From DASXKD01 sp963734725 (GTDB lineage Bacteria; Actinomycetota; Actinomycetes; Streptosporangiales; Streptosporangiaceae), in NCBI GenBank assembly GCA_963734725.1, contig CAVTIX010000009.1, forward strand, positions 186,001 through 250,000: DNA of 64,000 nt, in the 5' to 3' direction. The notes under the pieces are model-generated. The model was not told the DNA's origin, made no database searches, and was given only the letters and a program-made list of their open reading frames with translations. Of the stretch, positions 46,374-56,184 are shown one piece after another; position 1 is the stretch's first letter, and every line of letters starts with the position of its first letter. A program made the translations under genes and the position numbers.

Positions 46374-46628
46374 AACGCGATCGCCGAACGCTGGATCGGG
46401 GGATGCCGCCGCGAGCTCCTGTACCGCACCCTTATCTGGAGTCAGGCCCATCTGCGTCGGATCCTGCGCGACTACCAGGCCCACCACAATCAGCACCGGC
46501 CTCACCGCTCTCTGAGCGGCGCCGCGCCGCTGAAACCGCTACCCGAGCCGGTCGATCTCGACCTGTACCGCATCCGAAGACAAGCTCGGGTCGGTGGCCT
46601 GATCAACGAATATCGCCTGGTGGCATGA
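46374..46628 (+). pseudogene. integrase-core transposase, 3' part of the gene split at 38864
   Basis: The frame reads NAIAERWIGGCRRELLYRTL with the catalytic Glu, then IWSQAHLRRILRDYQAHHNQ and HRPHRSLSGAAPL, and ends GGLINEYRLVA. It has no start codon of its own and continues precisely where the 38067 fragment stops (RSPRA then NAIAERW). The two halves are 7.5 kb apart. Confidence 0.78.
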
Positions 46629-46639
46629 CGTGGACGAGG

Positions 46640-47004
46640 TTATCGGCACGCACAACGTGGAACAGCCGGGCGATAAGCGTGGTCACCCTCGCCAGCGTCC
46701 ACCGCTGGTCCTCATCCCAGCCCCACGCGGCCGGGCCGCCCTCCAGCGCCGCCCGCAACCGGGCCATCTGGCTGTCATTCAGCCGGCACACCATCCCACC
46801 AGGGCCTTTCGAAGCCAGCGCGGCCTGGCCACCAGCCTGCCAGCGCCGCCGCCACTGATAGGCCGACTTGGTACTGACCCGCAGCCGGTGCCCGACCTGC
46901 ACCGGGCTGACAGCCTGCTCAAACATCTGCGCGGCCTGCAGCCGCACGCGCTCACGCCTGGCCCGCGCCGCAGCGCTCAGGCCACCACCATCGGGATACC
47001 TCAT
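46640..47004 (-). pseudogene. IS630-type transposase, N-terminal HTH fragment
   Basis: It reads LSAAARARRERVRLQAAQMF, VSPVQVGHRLRVSTKSAYQW and WTLARVTTLIARLFHV. These are the paired HTH and winged segments at the start of IS630-type transposases of the two-frame group. The DDE half is missing; the frame runs into the 3' end of the integrase-core gene at about 46640. Confidence 0.7.
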
Positions 47005-47039
47005 GATCCCGGCGCAGGCCCGCCACCGGCACGATCACG

Positions 47040-47454
47040 CAGGCGCGCCGCACGTGATCAAGCGGCTTTTGGTGGTACGTCCGCCACAAGCCAAGCCGGG
47101 CGCACGCCCGCGCCACGCCAGCGAAGGCCTGGCTGGTTCTTGCAGTGCTGTCCCCACGCAGCGTCGCGGCGAGTTCAGCCATCGGGGCATCGACTGCTGC
47201 GATCCCCGACCGAGGCGCGGTCATGATCTCCTGAATCCGGGCGCGCTGATCCCCGGGTGGCGCCCCCACGACCGCCCGGCCGACGCACAATCCGCCTTCG
47301 CCCGGGCCAGATCGGTGGCCATGGTCACCTTCGCCCGGGCCAGATCCGTGGCGCCGCGCGGCGCCGCGCTGCAAGCAGCAGCGACTACGGCAATGGCAGC
47401 CGCCAGGAACAACACAAGCATCCGTGCCGACCGCTGACCCACGGGTCCGAACAT
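47040..47454 (-). pseudogene. possible lipoprotein, frameshifted
   Basis: The frame from 47454 gives a signal peptide with a lipobox-like end (MLVLFLAAAIAVVAAACSA). It then has a small duplication, TDLARAK twice (DNA repeat CCTTCGCCCGGGCCAGATC). A second frame continues IQEIMTAPRSGIAAVDAPMA and LRGDSTARTSQAFAGVARAC, which looks coding. One shift near 47250 would join them. No family is recognised. Confidence 0.35.
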
Positions 47455-47574
47455 GCCACCTCCAACGCCCTGCCACCATTAAGGACGCGGCAATAACCCG
47501 AAGTTGCGACCGGGTGGGTAAGGGATTGCTGCGCTGACCTGGTATTTTGCGCTGCTTGCCTGGTGGGGTTCTGA

Positions 47575-49365
47575 CTACTTCAAGGTGAGCGGGATCGGGG
47601 TGCCGATCAGGTCGAAGGCTTCGCGCTGGGCGCTGGTCGGCTCGGTGAGCATGGGCACCGTGGCAGCGGCCCCGGCGAACCGGACCTGGTTGCGGGTCAG
47701 GGTGGCCAGGTGGTCAAGCAGGCCGCGGAAGCTGTAGTAGGGGCGGCCGTGTTCGTCGCGCTGCCGGGAGGCCTTGGCCTGGGCGGCGGGTGAGCGCTGG
47801 GCGGGGGCGACCGGGCTGGCTGGCTGGGGAGGGTGCTGGTCGGTGAAGGTCAGCGGCGCCCAGGCTTTGCGCAGGTGCCAGGTGAGGTAGCAGGCGAGCA
47901 TGCAGATCAGCACGTGGGAGCGGACGCGGTCTTCGAGGCGGTGGAAGACTGGGCGCAGGTCCAGGTCGTCGGATTTGATGTGCCGGAAGTCCCGCTCGAC
48001 GTATTTGAGGTTCTTGTAGGCGGTGACCGCAGCCGGGGCGGGCAGCTGGCCTTGGGGGATGGGAGTGCGCAGCACGTAGAACCCATCCAGCGCGGCTTCG
48101 GCGTCGATCTGGGGCTGCTTGCGCGCCACGGCCAGGCTGGTATCGGTGATCGTGACCTCGAAGTGCTTGCCGGTGTTGTGCTTGTTGATCACCTTGCCGA
48201 CGGCGACGCCGATCTGTGCGGCCCCGGCCAGCCGCCCCGCCCGCACGCGGGCGGTGAGGGGGGCCAGCAGCCGTTCGGTCGCGTGCAGCAGGTCCTCGCG
48301 CTTGCGGGCGCGGTCGGCGGCCAGGACGGGGTTGCGGCAGGCGACCAGCCGCTCACCGGGGTAGTCCGGGCTGGTGATCTCGGCCAGGTCCTGCTGGTCG
48401 AACAGGCTCATCTGCAGCGGGCCGCCGTCGGCCATCAGCTTTTTGATCGCCGGGGCGCGCAGCGCGGTGATCCACCCATAGGCGTTCTCGTCCCCCAGGG
48501 GCGTGCCGTCGCTGGCGGTGTTCAGCGCCTCGATCCGCGCCTTGGTGATCATCCCGCGGTCGCCGACCATGACCATCCTGGCCAGCTTGAACTTGCCCCG
48601 GATGACCTGGACGATCTCGGTGAACGCGGCCGGGTCGGCGGTGTCGCCGGGGAACACCCGCACCGCGACCGGCCTGCCCGCCGGGTCGGTGAGCAGCCCG
48701 TACTCGATCTGCAGCCGCCCTTTCTTGCCGTCGCGGGAGTAGCCGCGGGCGGCCAGCGGGCACTGCGAGCCTTCCAGCCACGACGACGACAGGTCGAACA
48801 GCGCCATCCGCGACGGGTTCACGCCCGGGGCCAGGTGCCGGGCCGCCAGCTTGGCCTCGATCTGCTCCTGCCGGGCCACCAGCCAGTCCATCGCCGCATA
48901 CACCGCATCGGTGGACGCCTCCGCCGCGCCCAGATCGGCGCCCAGGGTGACATCGGCCCACCAGGTCAGCGTGGACAGCTTGGACGCCGGGGCCACCACC
49001 CGGGAGATCACCAGCGCCAGCGCCAGGTCCCGCTCGGCGCAGGCCGGGCCCAGCAGGGCAGGCAAGCCCAGCTTCGCCGCCATGGCCCAGGCCGCGGCGA
49101 CATGGCCATGCGGCACCGACCGGGTGATCGTCACCGCCTCCCCCGCCGGGACGAGCCGCGTGCCCTTCAGCCCCGCGTCGATCAGGTCGATCACATGGCC
49201 CGGCAGCGCCGACAGGTTCGCCACCGTCTCGTTCTTGACCTTGCCGGCCTCCCGGTAGGTGCGCCGCAGGTAGGCCGAGGAATAGTCTCGGCGGTTGCCC
49301 TGCTTATCCACATAACCAGTCTTCGTAACTCTGACTACGTGGACCTTCCCGGCAGTGGGAGCCAT
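47575..49365 (-). CDS. IS1634-family transposase, 596 aa
   Basis: ATG 49365. The N-terminal domain reads VHVVRVTKTGYVDKQGNRRD, and the DDE domain shows MALFDLSSSWLEGSQCPLAA (first Asp), KLARMVMVGDRGMITKARIE (second Asp) and LKYVERDFRHIKSDDLDLRP (Glu). Full length and intact for IS1634. I found no certain terminal inverted repeats; TTCTGACTAC occurs near both ends (47569 and 49418) but in the same orientation. The long open frame on the opposite strand is a shadow of this gene. Confidence 0.9.
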   Translation of the reverse strand: MAPTAGKVHVVRVTKTGYVDKQGNRRDYSSAYLRRTYREAGKVKNETVANLSALPGHVIDLIDAGLKGTRLVPAGEAVTITRSVPHGHVAAAWAMAAKLGLPALLGPACAERDLALALVISRVVAPASKLSTLTWWADVTLGADLGAAEASTDAVYAAMDWLVARQEQIEAKLAARHLAPGVNPSRMALFDLSSSWLEGSQCPLAARGYSRDGKKGRLQIEYGLLTDPAGRPVAVRVFPGDTADPAAFTEIVQVIRGKFKLARMVMVGDRGMITKARIEALNTASDGTPLGDENAYGWITALRAPAIKKLMADGGPLQMSLFDQQDLAEITSPDYPGERLVACRNPVLAADRARKREDLLHATERLLAPLTARVRAGRLAGAAQIGVAVGKVINKHNTGKHFEVTITDTSLAVARKQPQIDAEAALDGFYVLRTPIPQGQLPAPAAVTAYKNLKYVERDFRHIKSDDLDLRPVFHRLEDRVRSHVLICMLACYLTWHLRKAWAPLTFTDQHPPQPASPVAPAQRSPAAQAKASRQRDEHGRPYYSFRGLLDHLATLTRNQVRFAGAAATVPMLTEPTSAQREAFDLIGTPIPLTLK

Positions 49366-49728
49366 AGCCTGATCATACGGCTATACGGCACGTCACCACA
49401 TCGCGACACGCCATAAATTCTGACTACATTCTGTGAGCCTGGGCAAGCCAGGACCGCTGGTCACGGAGCACAAAGCTACAGAGAGCTACAGCAACTTCGG
49501 AATAACCTGCCCCGTTCCACAAAGAACCCAGCGTCCCGTAGACATCAGACCCCGGCCTTTCATGGCCTGTAGCCACTCGCCGCTACGTCGAACAACATTC
49601 CGTCCGGGTGCATGTGGCCGAGACCTGCCAGCCGGTAAATGAACACTCCCCGCGCGGCGATGGCGGTCTCTGGCTTGTGGGCGGATACTCAAGTGCTGTC
49701 CGCCGCATCGGTGCTGAGGGGGTGCGCT

Positions 49729-51207
49729 ATGCCCGGCCCTGGCCGCCTTACCGGTCCCCGCGTGCTGCTGGCGATATCCGTGCTGGCTGGCCTGGTGCTG
49801 GCGTCCCCGCCGGTGGCTGCCACGCCGGCATCGAGGGCGTCTGCGTCTGGGCAGGCTCTTGACTGGCGGCAGTATCTGCATGGGCCGCAGCACAGTTCGG
49901 TGAGTCTTGCTGCGGCGTTCACCCCGGCGAACGCGGCTTCGGCTAGCCAGGTCTGGCACTGGCAGCCGCCGGTGGTCACGGGTAAGCCGTCGCCGCGGCT
50001 GGAGGCAAGCCCGACGGTGGCTGCGGGCAGGGTGTATATCGGCGCGGAAAGCGGGGGGTTCTATGCGCTGAGCGAGGCAACCGGCGCGGTGGTGTGGCGC
50101 CGCCAGCTTGACACCGAGCCGAAGGACACGTGCGGGGCGCGTGGTATCGCCGCCACCGCGGCCGTGCTGCCAGACCCGGTCACGGGCACGCGCACCGTCT
50201 ACGTGCCGGGGGCCCGCTATCTGTATGCGCTGAGCGCCGCGACCGGCGTGGTGGTGTGGAAGACCGAGATCGGCCCGCCGAGCCTGGCTGCCCCTAACGC
50301 CTACTACAACTGGTCTTCCCCCACGGTGGCTGGCGGTCATATTTACACCGGCCTGGCGTCGGCTTGTGACAAGCCGCTCATCCGAGGGGGGCTGGTCGAG
50401 CTTGACCAGCACACCGGCCAGGTGTTGCACACTTGGCATTCGGTGCCCAAGGGATCGGTGGGGGGCAGCATCTGGTCGAGCGCCGCAGCTACCTCCAACG
50501 GCAGCGATGTCTGGGTCTCGACCGGCAACGAGTGCGACCCGTTGATCAACACCTGCCCGTCCGGAAACCAAATCGGGCACTCGCTGTCGATCGTGCACCT
50601 GTCCTCCTCGCTGACATTGCTTCAGGCATGGCAAGCACCCGGAACCGCTGGCCACGGCCATGACTGGGACTTCGGCTCCTCACCCACCCTGTTCGGCACC
50701 GGCATCGCGCCAACCGACGTGGGCGCCTGCAACAAAAACGGCAACTACTACGCCCTGGCCGCCAGCCCGCTCGGCAGCGCCCCACTGTGGACCGGAGCGA
50801 TCGGCGCGCCCGCTCACGGCGACACCTCCTGCCTGGCCAGCTCGGTCTGGAACGGGCAAGCCGGCGCCCTGTACATCGGCGGCGACCCCACCACCATCAG
50901 CGGCACCAGCTACGGCGGATCGGTCCGCCAAGTCAACCCCGCAACCGGCGCCTACATCTGGCAAACCGGCCTGCCCTGCGCGGTGATGGGCACCCCCTCG
51001 CTCGACAGCGCCGGCGTGCTCGTCGCTGGCACCTACAACTGCACCAGCCCGAACACCCCCGGCGCGTACCTGATCAACGCCGCCACCGGCGCCATCCTCA
51101 AAACCCTCCCGATCGGCCCAAGCCGCGTGTTCGGCCAGCCAGTCTTCGCCCAAGGCACCCTCTTCGTCGCCACCGAAACACAGGGCCTGTACAACTTCGC
51201 GCCCTAA
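49729..51207 (+). CDS. secreted PQQ-type beta-propeller protein (BamB-like fold), 492 aa
   Basis: ATG 49729 follows GAGGGGGTGCGCT. A signal peptide (VLLAISVLAGLVLASPPVAA) leads into an eight-blade-type quinoprotein propeller with repeated W-dock-like units: AAGRVYIGAESGGFYALSEA, ATGAVVWRRQLD, RYLYALSAATGVVVWKTEIG, ATGAYIWQTGLP and GTLFVATETQGLYNFAP. Conserved Cys pairs suggest disulphides outside the cell. No membrane anchor is seen. It may be a structural propeller or a PQQ-dependent dehydrogenase relative; catalytic residues are not evident. Confidence 0.83.
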   Translation: MPGPGRLTGPRVLLAISVLAGLVLASPPVAATPASRASASGQALDWRQYLHGPQHSSVSLAAAFTPANAASASQVWHWQPPVVTGKPSPRLEASPTVAAGRVYIGAESGGFYALSEATGAVVWRRQLDTEPKDTCGARGIAATAAVLPDPVTGTRTVYVPGARYLYALSAATGVVVWKTEIGPPSLAAPNAYYNWSSPTVAGGHIYTGLASACDKPLIRGGLVELDQHTGQVLHTWHSVPKGSVGGSIWSSAAATSNGSDVWVSTGNECDPLINTCPSGNQIGHSLSIVHLSSSLTLLQAWQAPGTAGHGHDWDFGSSPTLFGTGIAPTDVGACNKNGNYYALAASPLGSAPLWTGAIGAPAHGDTSCLASSVWNGQAGALYIGGDPTTISGTSYGGSVRQVNPATGAYIWQTGLPCAVMGTPSLDSAGVLVAGTYNCTSPNTPGAYLINAATGAILKTLPIGPSRVFGQPVFAQGTLFVATETQGLYNFAP

Positions 51208-51210
51208 ATC

Positions 51211-51232
51211 CCCGGGGTGAGCTTTCCCCGGG
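51211..51232 (+). terminator. hairpin after the propeller gene
   Basis: CCCGGGG and CCCCGGG form a 7-bp perfect stem around TGAGCTTT, four bases after the stop at 51207. Strong but short; a likely terminator. Confidence 0.5.
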
Positions 51233-51821
51233 CTACCACCGGGCGACGATCCCGGCGGAGCCTGGCCTCACCAACATCGACCAGGCCGGCGACTACCCAG
51301 ACCTTGCCGACCTGCATGCCTGTGCCCACCCGAACTGGACGACCTGCTGCCCGCCGTGGCCGGCGCTCCACCCCCACGACTGGCAAACGTGCCTACTACC
51401 GCACTACACAGCCGCATCTCACCGCTCCGCCGGGCTCGTCGGCACCGAGAGCATGTAGTTCCCGGGCGGCCACAACTGTTGCTATCGAAATCCCCGGCCT
51501 ATTCGCGGCGAAACCGCGAACGCCGCTTCAGCCCTATAACACAACTCTGCAGCTATGCATATCGTCCAATTCTGCGACTATCTGTACGACGCCGTTGCAA
51601 GCTGGTGATCCGTGCAGAACGGCGGCTATTCGCGCACTGACGCCGATTGGTACTCGTGACAGATTGTGACTCGGGTTCGTAGGCCGATGCCACTCTCTGG
51701 CGACTTGGCGCGCTGGGCCGGCGCGTCCATCGCTGTCGCGGCGCCCGAGGCGATCGAGGTGCAACGCGCCTGCTTGCCCAATGCCTGTCGAGGCACCGGT
51801 AAACCGGGCATCGAGTGTGCC

Positions 51822-54485
51822 TTACTGCGGGCGGCCGGGGTGGTGTACCTGGAAGCTGGCGGTGTGGTGGAGGTCGGTGGAGGAGGTGCCGACGAGCGCG
51901 GTGTAGCGGCCGGGGGCGATGGTGAACTGGTTGCTGTGCTGGTCGTAGTAGGCCAGGTCGCCGGGGTGCAGGCGGAGCAGGATGAGCCTGCTTTGCCTGG
52001 GCGCGAGGTGCACCGTGGTGTAGCCCTTGAGCTGTTTGGGCGGCTCGTGTGCGGCTGGGGGCGAGATGAGGTAGAGCTCGAGGGTGGCCGGGCCGGACCG
52101 CGGGGAGGTGTTCTTGATCTTGGCGGTGACGGTTGCGCCGCCGCTGGCCGGGTCGTAGGAGGCGTGGACCTTCGAAACCTTGAAGTGCTGGTAGGACAGG
52201 CCGTAGCCGAACGGGAACAGTGGCCGCTGCCCGGTGGCGTTGTACCAGCGGTAGCCGACATCGAGCCCCTCGTCATAGTGGACGACGCCGTGGACTCCCG
52301 GGTAATGGCGGGGCTGTGTGGTGGGTGCGGGTCCTTGGGTGTTGCTGGCCGGGAAGGTCACTGGCAGGCGGCCGGCCGGGTCGGCATCACCGAATAGGTC
52401 GGCAGCGATCGCGGTGCCGAATTGCTGCCCGGGGTACCAGGCCTCGAGCACGCCGGCCACCTTGTGCAGCCATGGCATCAGCACGGGACCGCCGGTGTTC
52501 AGCACGACGATGGTGCGGCGGTTGGCGCCGGCGACCGCCTGGATTAGCTGGTCTTGGTCGCCGGGCAGCGACAGTGATGTGCGGTCCATGCCTTCGCCCT
52601 GGGCGTCGTTGGCGAACACGATCGCGGCGTCGGCGTGGCGGGCGGCGGCGGCTGCGGCGGGAATGCCCGAGTGTGGGGGGGTTTGCCAGCCGAAGTGGAT
52701 CTCCTGGCTGAACAGGCCGCTGATGCTGGAGTAGTTGATCTCGACCGGTACCGGCGTGCCGGCGGTCAGCCGCACCGTCCCTTGGAGGACGTAGTGCGGG
52801 CCGACGAGGAACTGGGTGGCCTCGCGGTAGGCCGGGCCGAACGTGTGGCCGGCGATCTTGAGTGTCGCGATCCCGGACTCGGCCAGCGAGAACCGGTACA
52901 GGCCGCTCTGGTGCGGGGTGAGTGTCCCGGTCCACCTGGCCGACCACAAGGCGCCGGTCTGGGCCGGGGGGCCCGGCAGGTTGACGACCGGGTCGACGCG
53001 GGTCAGCACCGGGGCCCCTTTGAAGTGGCCGTTGTTCCAGTAGGTGCCCAGCAGCCCTGGGCCGGTGCCGCTGCTGGGGGTCAGCACCGAGGACGGCACC
53101 AGGACCGGCGAGGCCACGTCGCCTGCCGAGCCCTGCACCGAGGTGACGTGCACCCCGGCCGCGGCGGCGCGCGCGGTGATCCCGGCTCGCGGCGTGACCG
53201 CCTGCCCGGGGGCGAGCGGAACCCCCGCCGACCCACCGGTGACGAACACCGCGTCATTGCCGGCCGGGCCGATCAGCGCGATCGAGTGAACATGCTTGGA
53301 CAACGGCAGCACGTGGTGATCGTTTTTAAGCAGCACCATGCCCGCCTCCGCCACCCGGGTCGCCACCTGCCGGTGCCGGGGCGTGGAGACCTCGGCCGAC
53401 GGCGTGGCCGGGAGCGGGTGGTCGAACACCCCCGAGTCGAAGATCGCGAACAGGATCCGCCGGTCGATGTCGTCCAGGCGGGAGGCCGGGATCTTCCCCG
53501 AGGTGAAATCGGCGGCAGTCAGGCCCGAGGGGAACCCTGGCAGCGCCGGCAAGTCCACCCCCGCCAGCGCGGCGGCCACCGGGTTGCGTACCGCGAAGAA
53601 GGCGTCGGGGACCACGAACCCCTGCAGGCCGCCGCCGTGCTTGAGGTCGCCGAGCGTGGCCGGGTTCTGGCAGCTGGGCAGGCCGTTGATCTGGTTGTAG
53701 GAGCACATCACCGAGTCCAGGTGGCCCTGCTGCACCGCGGTGCGGAACGGCGCCTCGTAGATCTCCTGAAGCGCCCGCGCGGGTACGGCCACGTCAGTGG
53801 CGGGCCCGTGGGCGCCCGCGGGGGCGATCTGGAAGCCGAGCCGGCCCCACTCCTGGTTGTAGGCGGTGTAGTGCTTGAGCGTCACGATGAGGTGGTTGCT
53901 GCGGGCGCCGAGAGCCACCCGTGCCGCCGTGTCGCCGGCCAGGAACGGATCCTCGCCCTCAGCCTCGGGCTGGCGGCCGGCCAGCGGCGTGCGGGCAATG
54001 TCCACCGCCGGGCCTAGCCACTCGTTGAACCTCTTGCCGCGCGTCTCCGACCCCACCACCTGCCCGTAGGCGAACGCGAGCGCACGGTCGAACGTCGCCG
54101 CCAGCGCCTGGCCGGACGGCATCGCCGTCGTCCCCGGGCTGCGCACCCCATCCGGGCCGTCGTCGGGCCGCAGCGCCGGCACCCCGAACTTCCGCAGCGC
54201 CGCGAAGTGACCCAGCGCCAGCTGGATCTTCTGGCCGGTGCCGAGCGCGGCCAGCAGCTCGTTTGCGCGCACCTCCGGCGGCTGGTGCGGGTTCCGCCAC
54301 GGCTGACCGTCCCCGGCCGCGGCGGCCCGCACACCACCCCCCTGCTGCGAGCCGCCCCCGGTCGCATGCGGCGCGTCACCCCGCGCCTGCGCGGCCGCCG
54401 GCGACGCACCGGCCGCGGCGAGCAAGGCCAACAACGAAACAGCCACCACCGGCACAACGCCGCGGCGGCAAGCGAACCCGGGCAT
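51822..54485 (-). CDS. secreted GH3-family beta-glycosidase with PA14 insert, 887 aa
   Basis: ATG 54485 follows GGGGGGGAAGC on the minus strand. A signal peptide (VVPVVAVSLLALLAAAGASP) is followed by the GH3 N domain (RPDDGPDGVRSPGTTAMPSG, FNEWLGPAVDIARTPLAGRQ, LIVTLKHYTAYNQE, SVMCSYNQINGLPS). The nucleophile region reads GFVVPDAFFAVRNP where SDW is usual, with the Asp kept. The GH3 C domain holds a PA14 insert (GLLGTYWNNGHF, SGLYRFSLAESG), and a fibronectin-III-like domain ends it (LFPFGYGLSYQHF). Exported sugar hydrolysis is likely; the substrate is unknown. The last 614 bases before it (51208-51821) hold only the terminator. Confidence 0.87.
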   Translation of the reverse strand: MPGFACRRGVVPVVAVSLLALLAAAGASPAAAQARGDAPHATGGGSQQGGGVRAAAAGDGQPWRNPHQPPEVRANELLAALGTGQKIQLALGHFAALRKFGVPALRPDDGPDGVRSPGTTAMPSGQALAATFDRALAFAYGQVVGSETRGKRFNEWLGPAVDIARTPLAGRQPEAEGEDPFLAGDTAARVALGARSNHLIVTLKHYTAYNQEWGRLGFQIAPAGAHGPATDVAVPARALQEIYEAPFRTAVQQGHLDSVMCSYNQINGLPSCQNPATLGDLKHGGGLQGFVVPDAFFAVRNPVAAALAGVDLPALPGFPSGLTAADFTSGKIPASRLDDIDRRILFAIFDSGVFDHPLPATPSAEVSTPRHRQVATRVAEAGMVLLKNDHHVLPLSKHVHSIALIGPAGNDAVFVTGGSAGVPLAPGQAVTPRAGITARAAAAGVHVTSVQGSAGDVASPVLVPSSVLTPSSGTGPGLLGTYWNNGHFKGAPVLTRVDPVVNLPGPPAQTGALWSARWTGTLTPHQSGLYRFSLAESGIATLKIAGHTFGPAYREATQFLVGPHYVLQGTVRLTAGTPVPVEINYSSISGLFSQEIHFGWQTPPHSGIPAAAAAARHADAAIVFANDAQGEGMDRTSLSLPGDQDQLIQAVAGANRRTIVVLNTGGPVLMPWLHKVAGVLEAWYPGQQFGTAIAADLFGDADPAGRLPVTFPASNTQGPAPTTQPRHYPGVHGVVHYDEGLDVGYRWYNATGQRPLFPFGYGLSYQHFKVSKVHASYDPASGGATVTAKIKNTSPRSGPATLELYLISPPAAHEPPKQLKGYTTVHLAPRQSRLILLRLHPGDLAYYDQHSNQFTIAPGRYTALVGTSSTDLHHTASFQVHHPGRPQ

Positions 54486-56184
54486 GCTTCCCCCCCACAC
54501 CCCGCGATGGCCGGTCACCTGCGGCGGCCGGGGCCACACGGCGATTCCGAATCTATTTCCCGGTTGTACCACCCTGGCTGACCAGGGTCAATGAACCCCT
54601 CACCAGGTAACCCCGGAACACAGGGGGCGCCCCGAGCGGCTGCCCAGGGGCGCTTCGGGCCCCGCACCCTGGGGAGCTCGGACACGCTTGGTAACGCCCC
54701 GCAGCGCCCCAATGCACTGAACTTCATCGCAGGCACATTCCTGGCCACTAACAGCGCCCGTAGGCGACACGTCATCGCCGTGAAACATGCCACCAGGCCG
54801 CCCCCGAGGCGCACCGGTTCACCGCCAGACAGGCAGAATGGCCAATTAGGGGCAGCCAAAGAACGCAGCAAAACTGCACTCGAAATCCGCGCATAAGGGG
54901 GGATCTTTCAGATAAAGCCACCGATAACGGCCGACGGGGTGATCCACCCATGAGTGACCATTCCAGTCGATGCATAGATATGCATGCGGGCAACACGCTC
55001 ATTTCGGCATTCTCTGAACAATCAATGTGGACTTGAAGGTTCGGATGTCTTCGCAGGTCAAGACCGCTAAAGTCTGTCAGGGGCTGGTGTCAACAAGCGG
55101 CAACGAGGAGAAGCTAGGCGGGGCCGTTCGGCACCGAATGTCCGCTTTCGGTGGCTCCTGGGTCGAGGTCACATCCGTTGCGACCTACCGATAACGACAT
55201 TCCGGTCAGAGCGGTCGCCCGCCGTCGTAGCCGTTTAGGCTTCTGAGCTGCAGCGACGTCCGGTAGTTCAGTCAACAGGCATGACCGGTCGGCGCCCCGA
55301 TGCTCGCAGCATGAATCGCCCGGGGAGTCCGGAGGCCATCCCACCGCAGCGGCGCCGAAGTGTGCCCATTGCCTACGAGAATCGTCTTGTCCTACCTGAC
55401 AGATTTGGCACGCGGTCCCGTGGCCGTAGCGGCGCCCGGCTGAGGCATGATCGCCCACAGGGTGCCCGGCAGGCTACAGCTGGCGGGGCAGGTGCGGCGG
55501 GGTTATATAAGCGGCCTGCCGTCGTGACTTACCTCAAGGTTCGCTGCGCCCCCGGGCCCGGATTCCGAGTGAGCGGACCGGCTCCCGCTGCTTCTGGCTA
55601 CTACAGCCAGCCGGGGCGGATGCCCTGCTACACAACGTGAGCACGGCAGAGGTTCCCCGAGCGATCGCAGGCACGCCTAACGAATCTGGCGCTGGTTAGA
55701 GCTGAGCGATGGAGCTCCTGGCGGCGCGCAGATTGCCTGTTATGCCCGGCCGTGACCTCTCGGTCCCGATGGATCCCGGCGGTGTCGGGAACGCCGTGGG
55801 TCGGCCTGCTCAGGGAGGAGCTCTCGGTGGGCGTCCAACGTTGACGTGAGCGAAACCGCAGGCCAGCAAGCCGGTTCCGGATGGAGTTGCTGTAGCTGGG
55901 CTGCTCCTGGAGGCATCCTGCCCGGCAGGGGCTTTGTGCCAGGCGTGGCGGCGGCCCCGGCCTTGAGCGGCTGACATCGGCGGTCTGAGGAGGGCATTTT
56001 ATATGAATCTTACGTTGTTTTGGGGTTGACATGGTGGTGGGCCGTCTCGGAGGCTGGCATGGCACGGGTGTTTGCCGAGTAGCCGGCTGGGGGGCGTGCT
56101 ATGCGAAGTTTCAGCTCACAGCAGCATTCCTTTTCATCCGGGCGGGCGGGCCCGTCGTAGAGCGCTGTGAGTTAGGGGGCGGTC
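54486..56184. other. long region without a recognised gene
   Basis: About 1.7 kb between the divergent GH3 and TolB-like genes. It must contain both promoters. The stretch at 55000-55270 is AT-richer. The 114-bp repeat copy B lies at 55278-55391. Short frames in both strands have no ribosome binding site, family motif or coherent composition. Confidence 0.45.
55278..55391 (+). repeat. 114-bp exact repeat, copy B
   Basis: Identical to 27772-27885. From ATG 55281 the same plus-strand frame encodes MTGRRPDARSMN to VPIAYENRLV. After the exact part the two copies encode related peptides (LPDRFGTRS here, EPDKLGTPS in copy A), with several third-position differences. Confidence 0.75.

Noticed and set aside
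47833..49416. 527-codon open frame on the plus strand
   Set aside because: It is antisense to the intact IS1634-type transposase, and its composition (Gly, Asp, Gln and Val runs without motifs) is that of a GC-rich shadow frame.
47569..49430. TTCTGACTAC near both ends as IS1634 terminal repeats
   Set aside because: The two copies have the same orientation, so they are not inverted repeats; they may be a target duplication, but the flanks do not confirm it.
52635..54017. 460-codon open frame on the plus strand
   Set aside because: Antisense to the GH3 gene, rich in Arg and Gly, with no signal, motif or ribosome binding site.
55628..56065. 145-codon minus-strand frame in the 1.7-kb gap
   Set aside because: Arg, Ser and Pro rich without motifs, and it would lie across the expected promoter region of the TolB-like pair.
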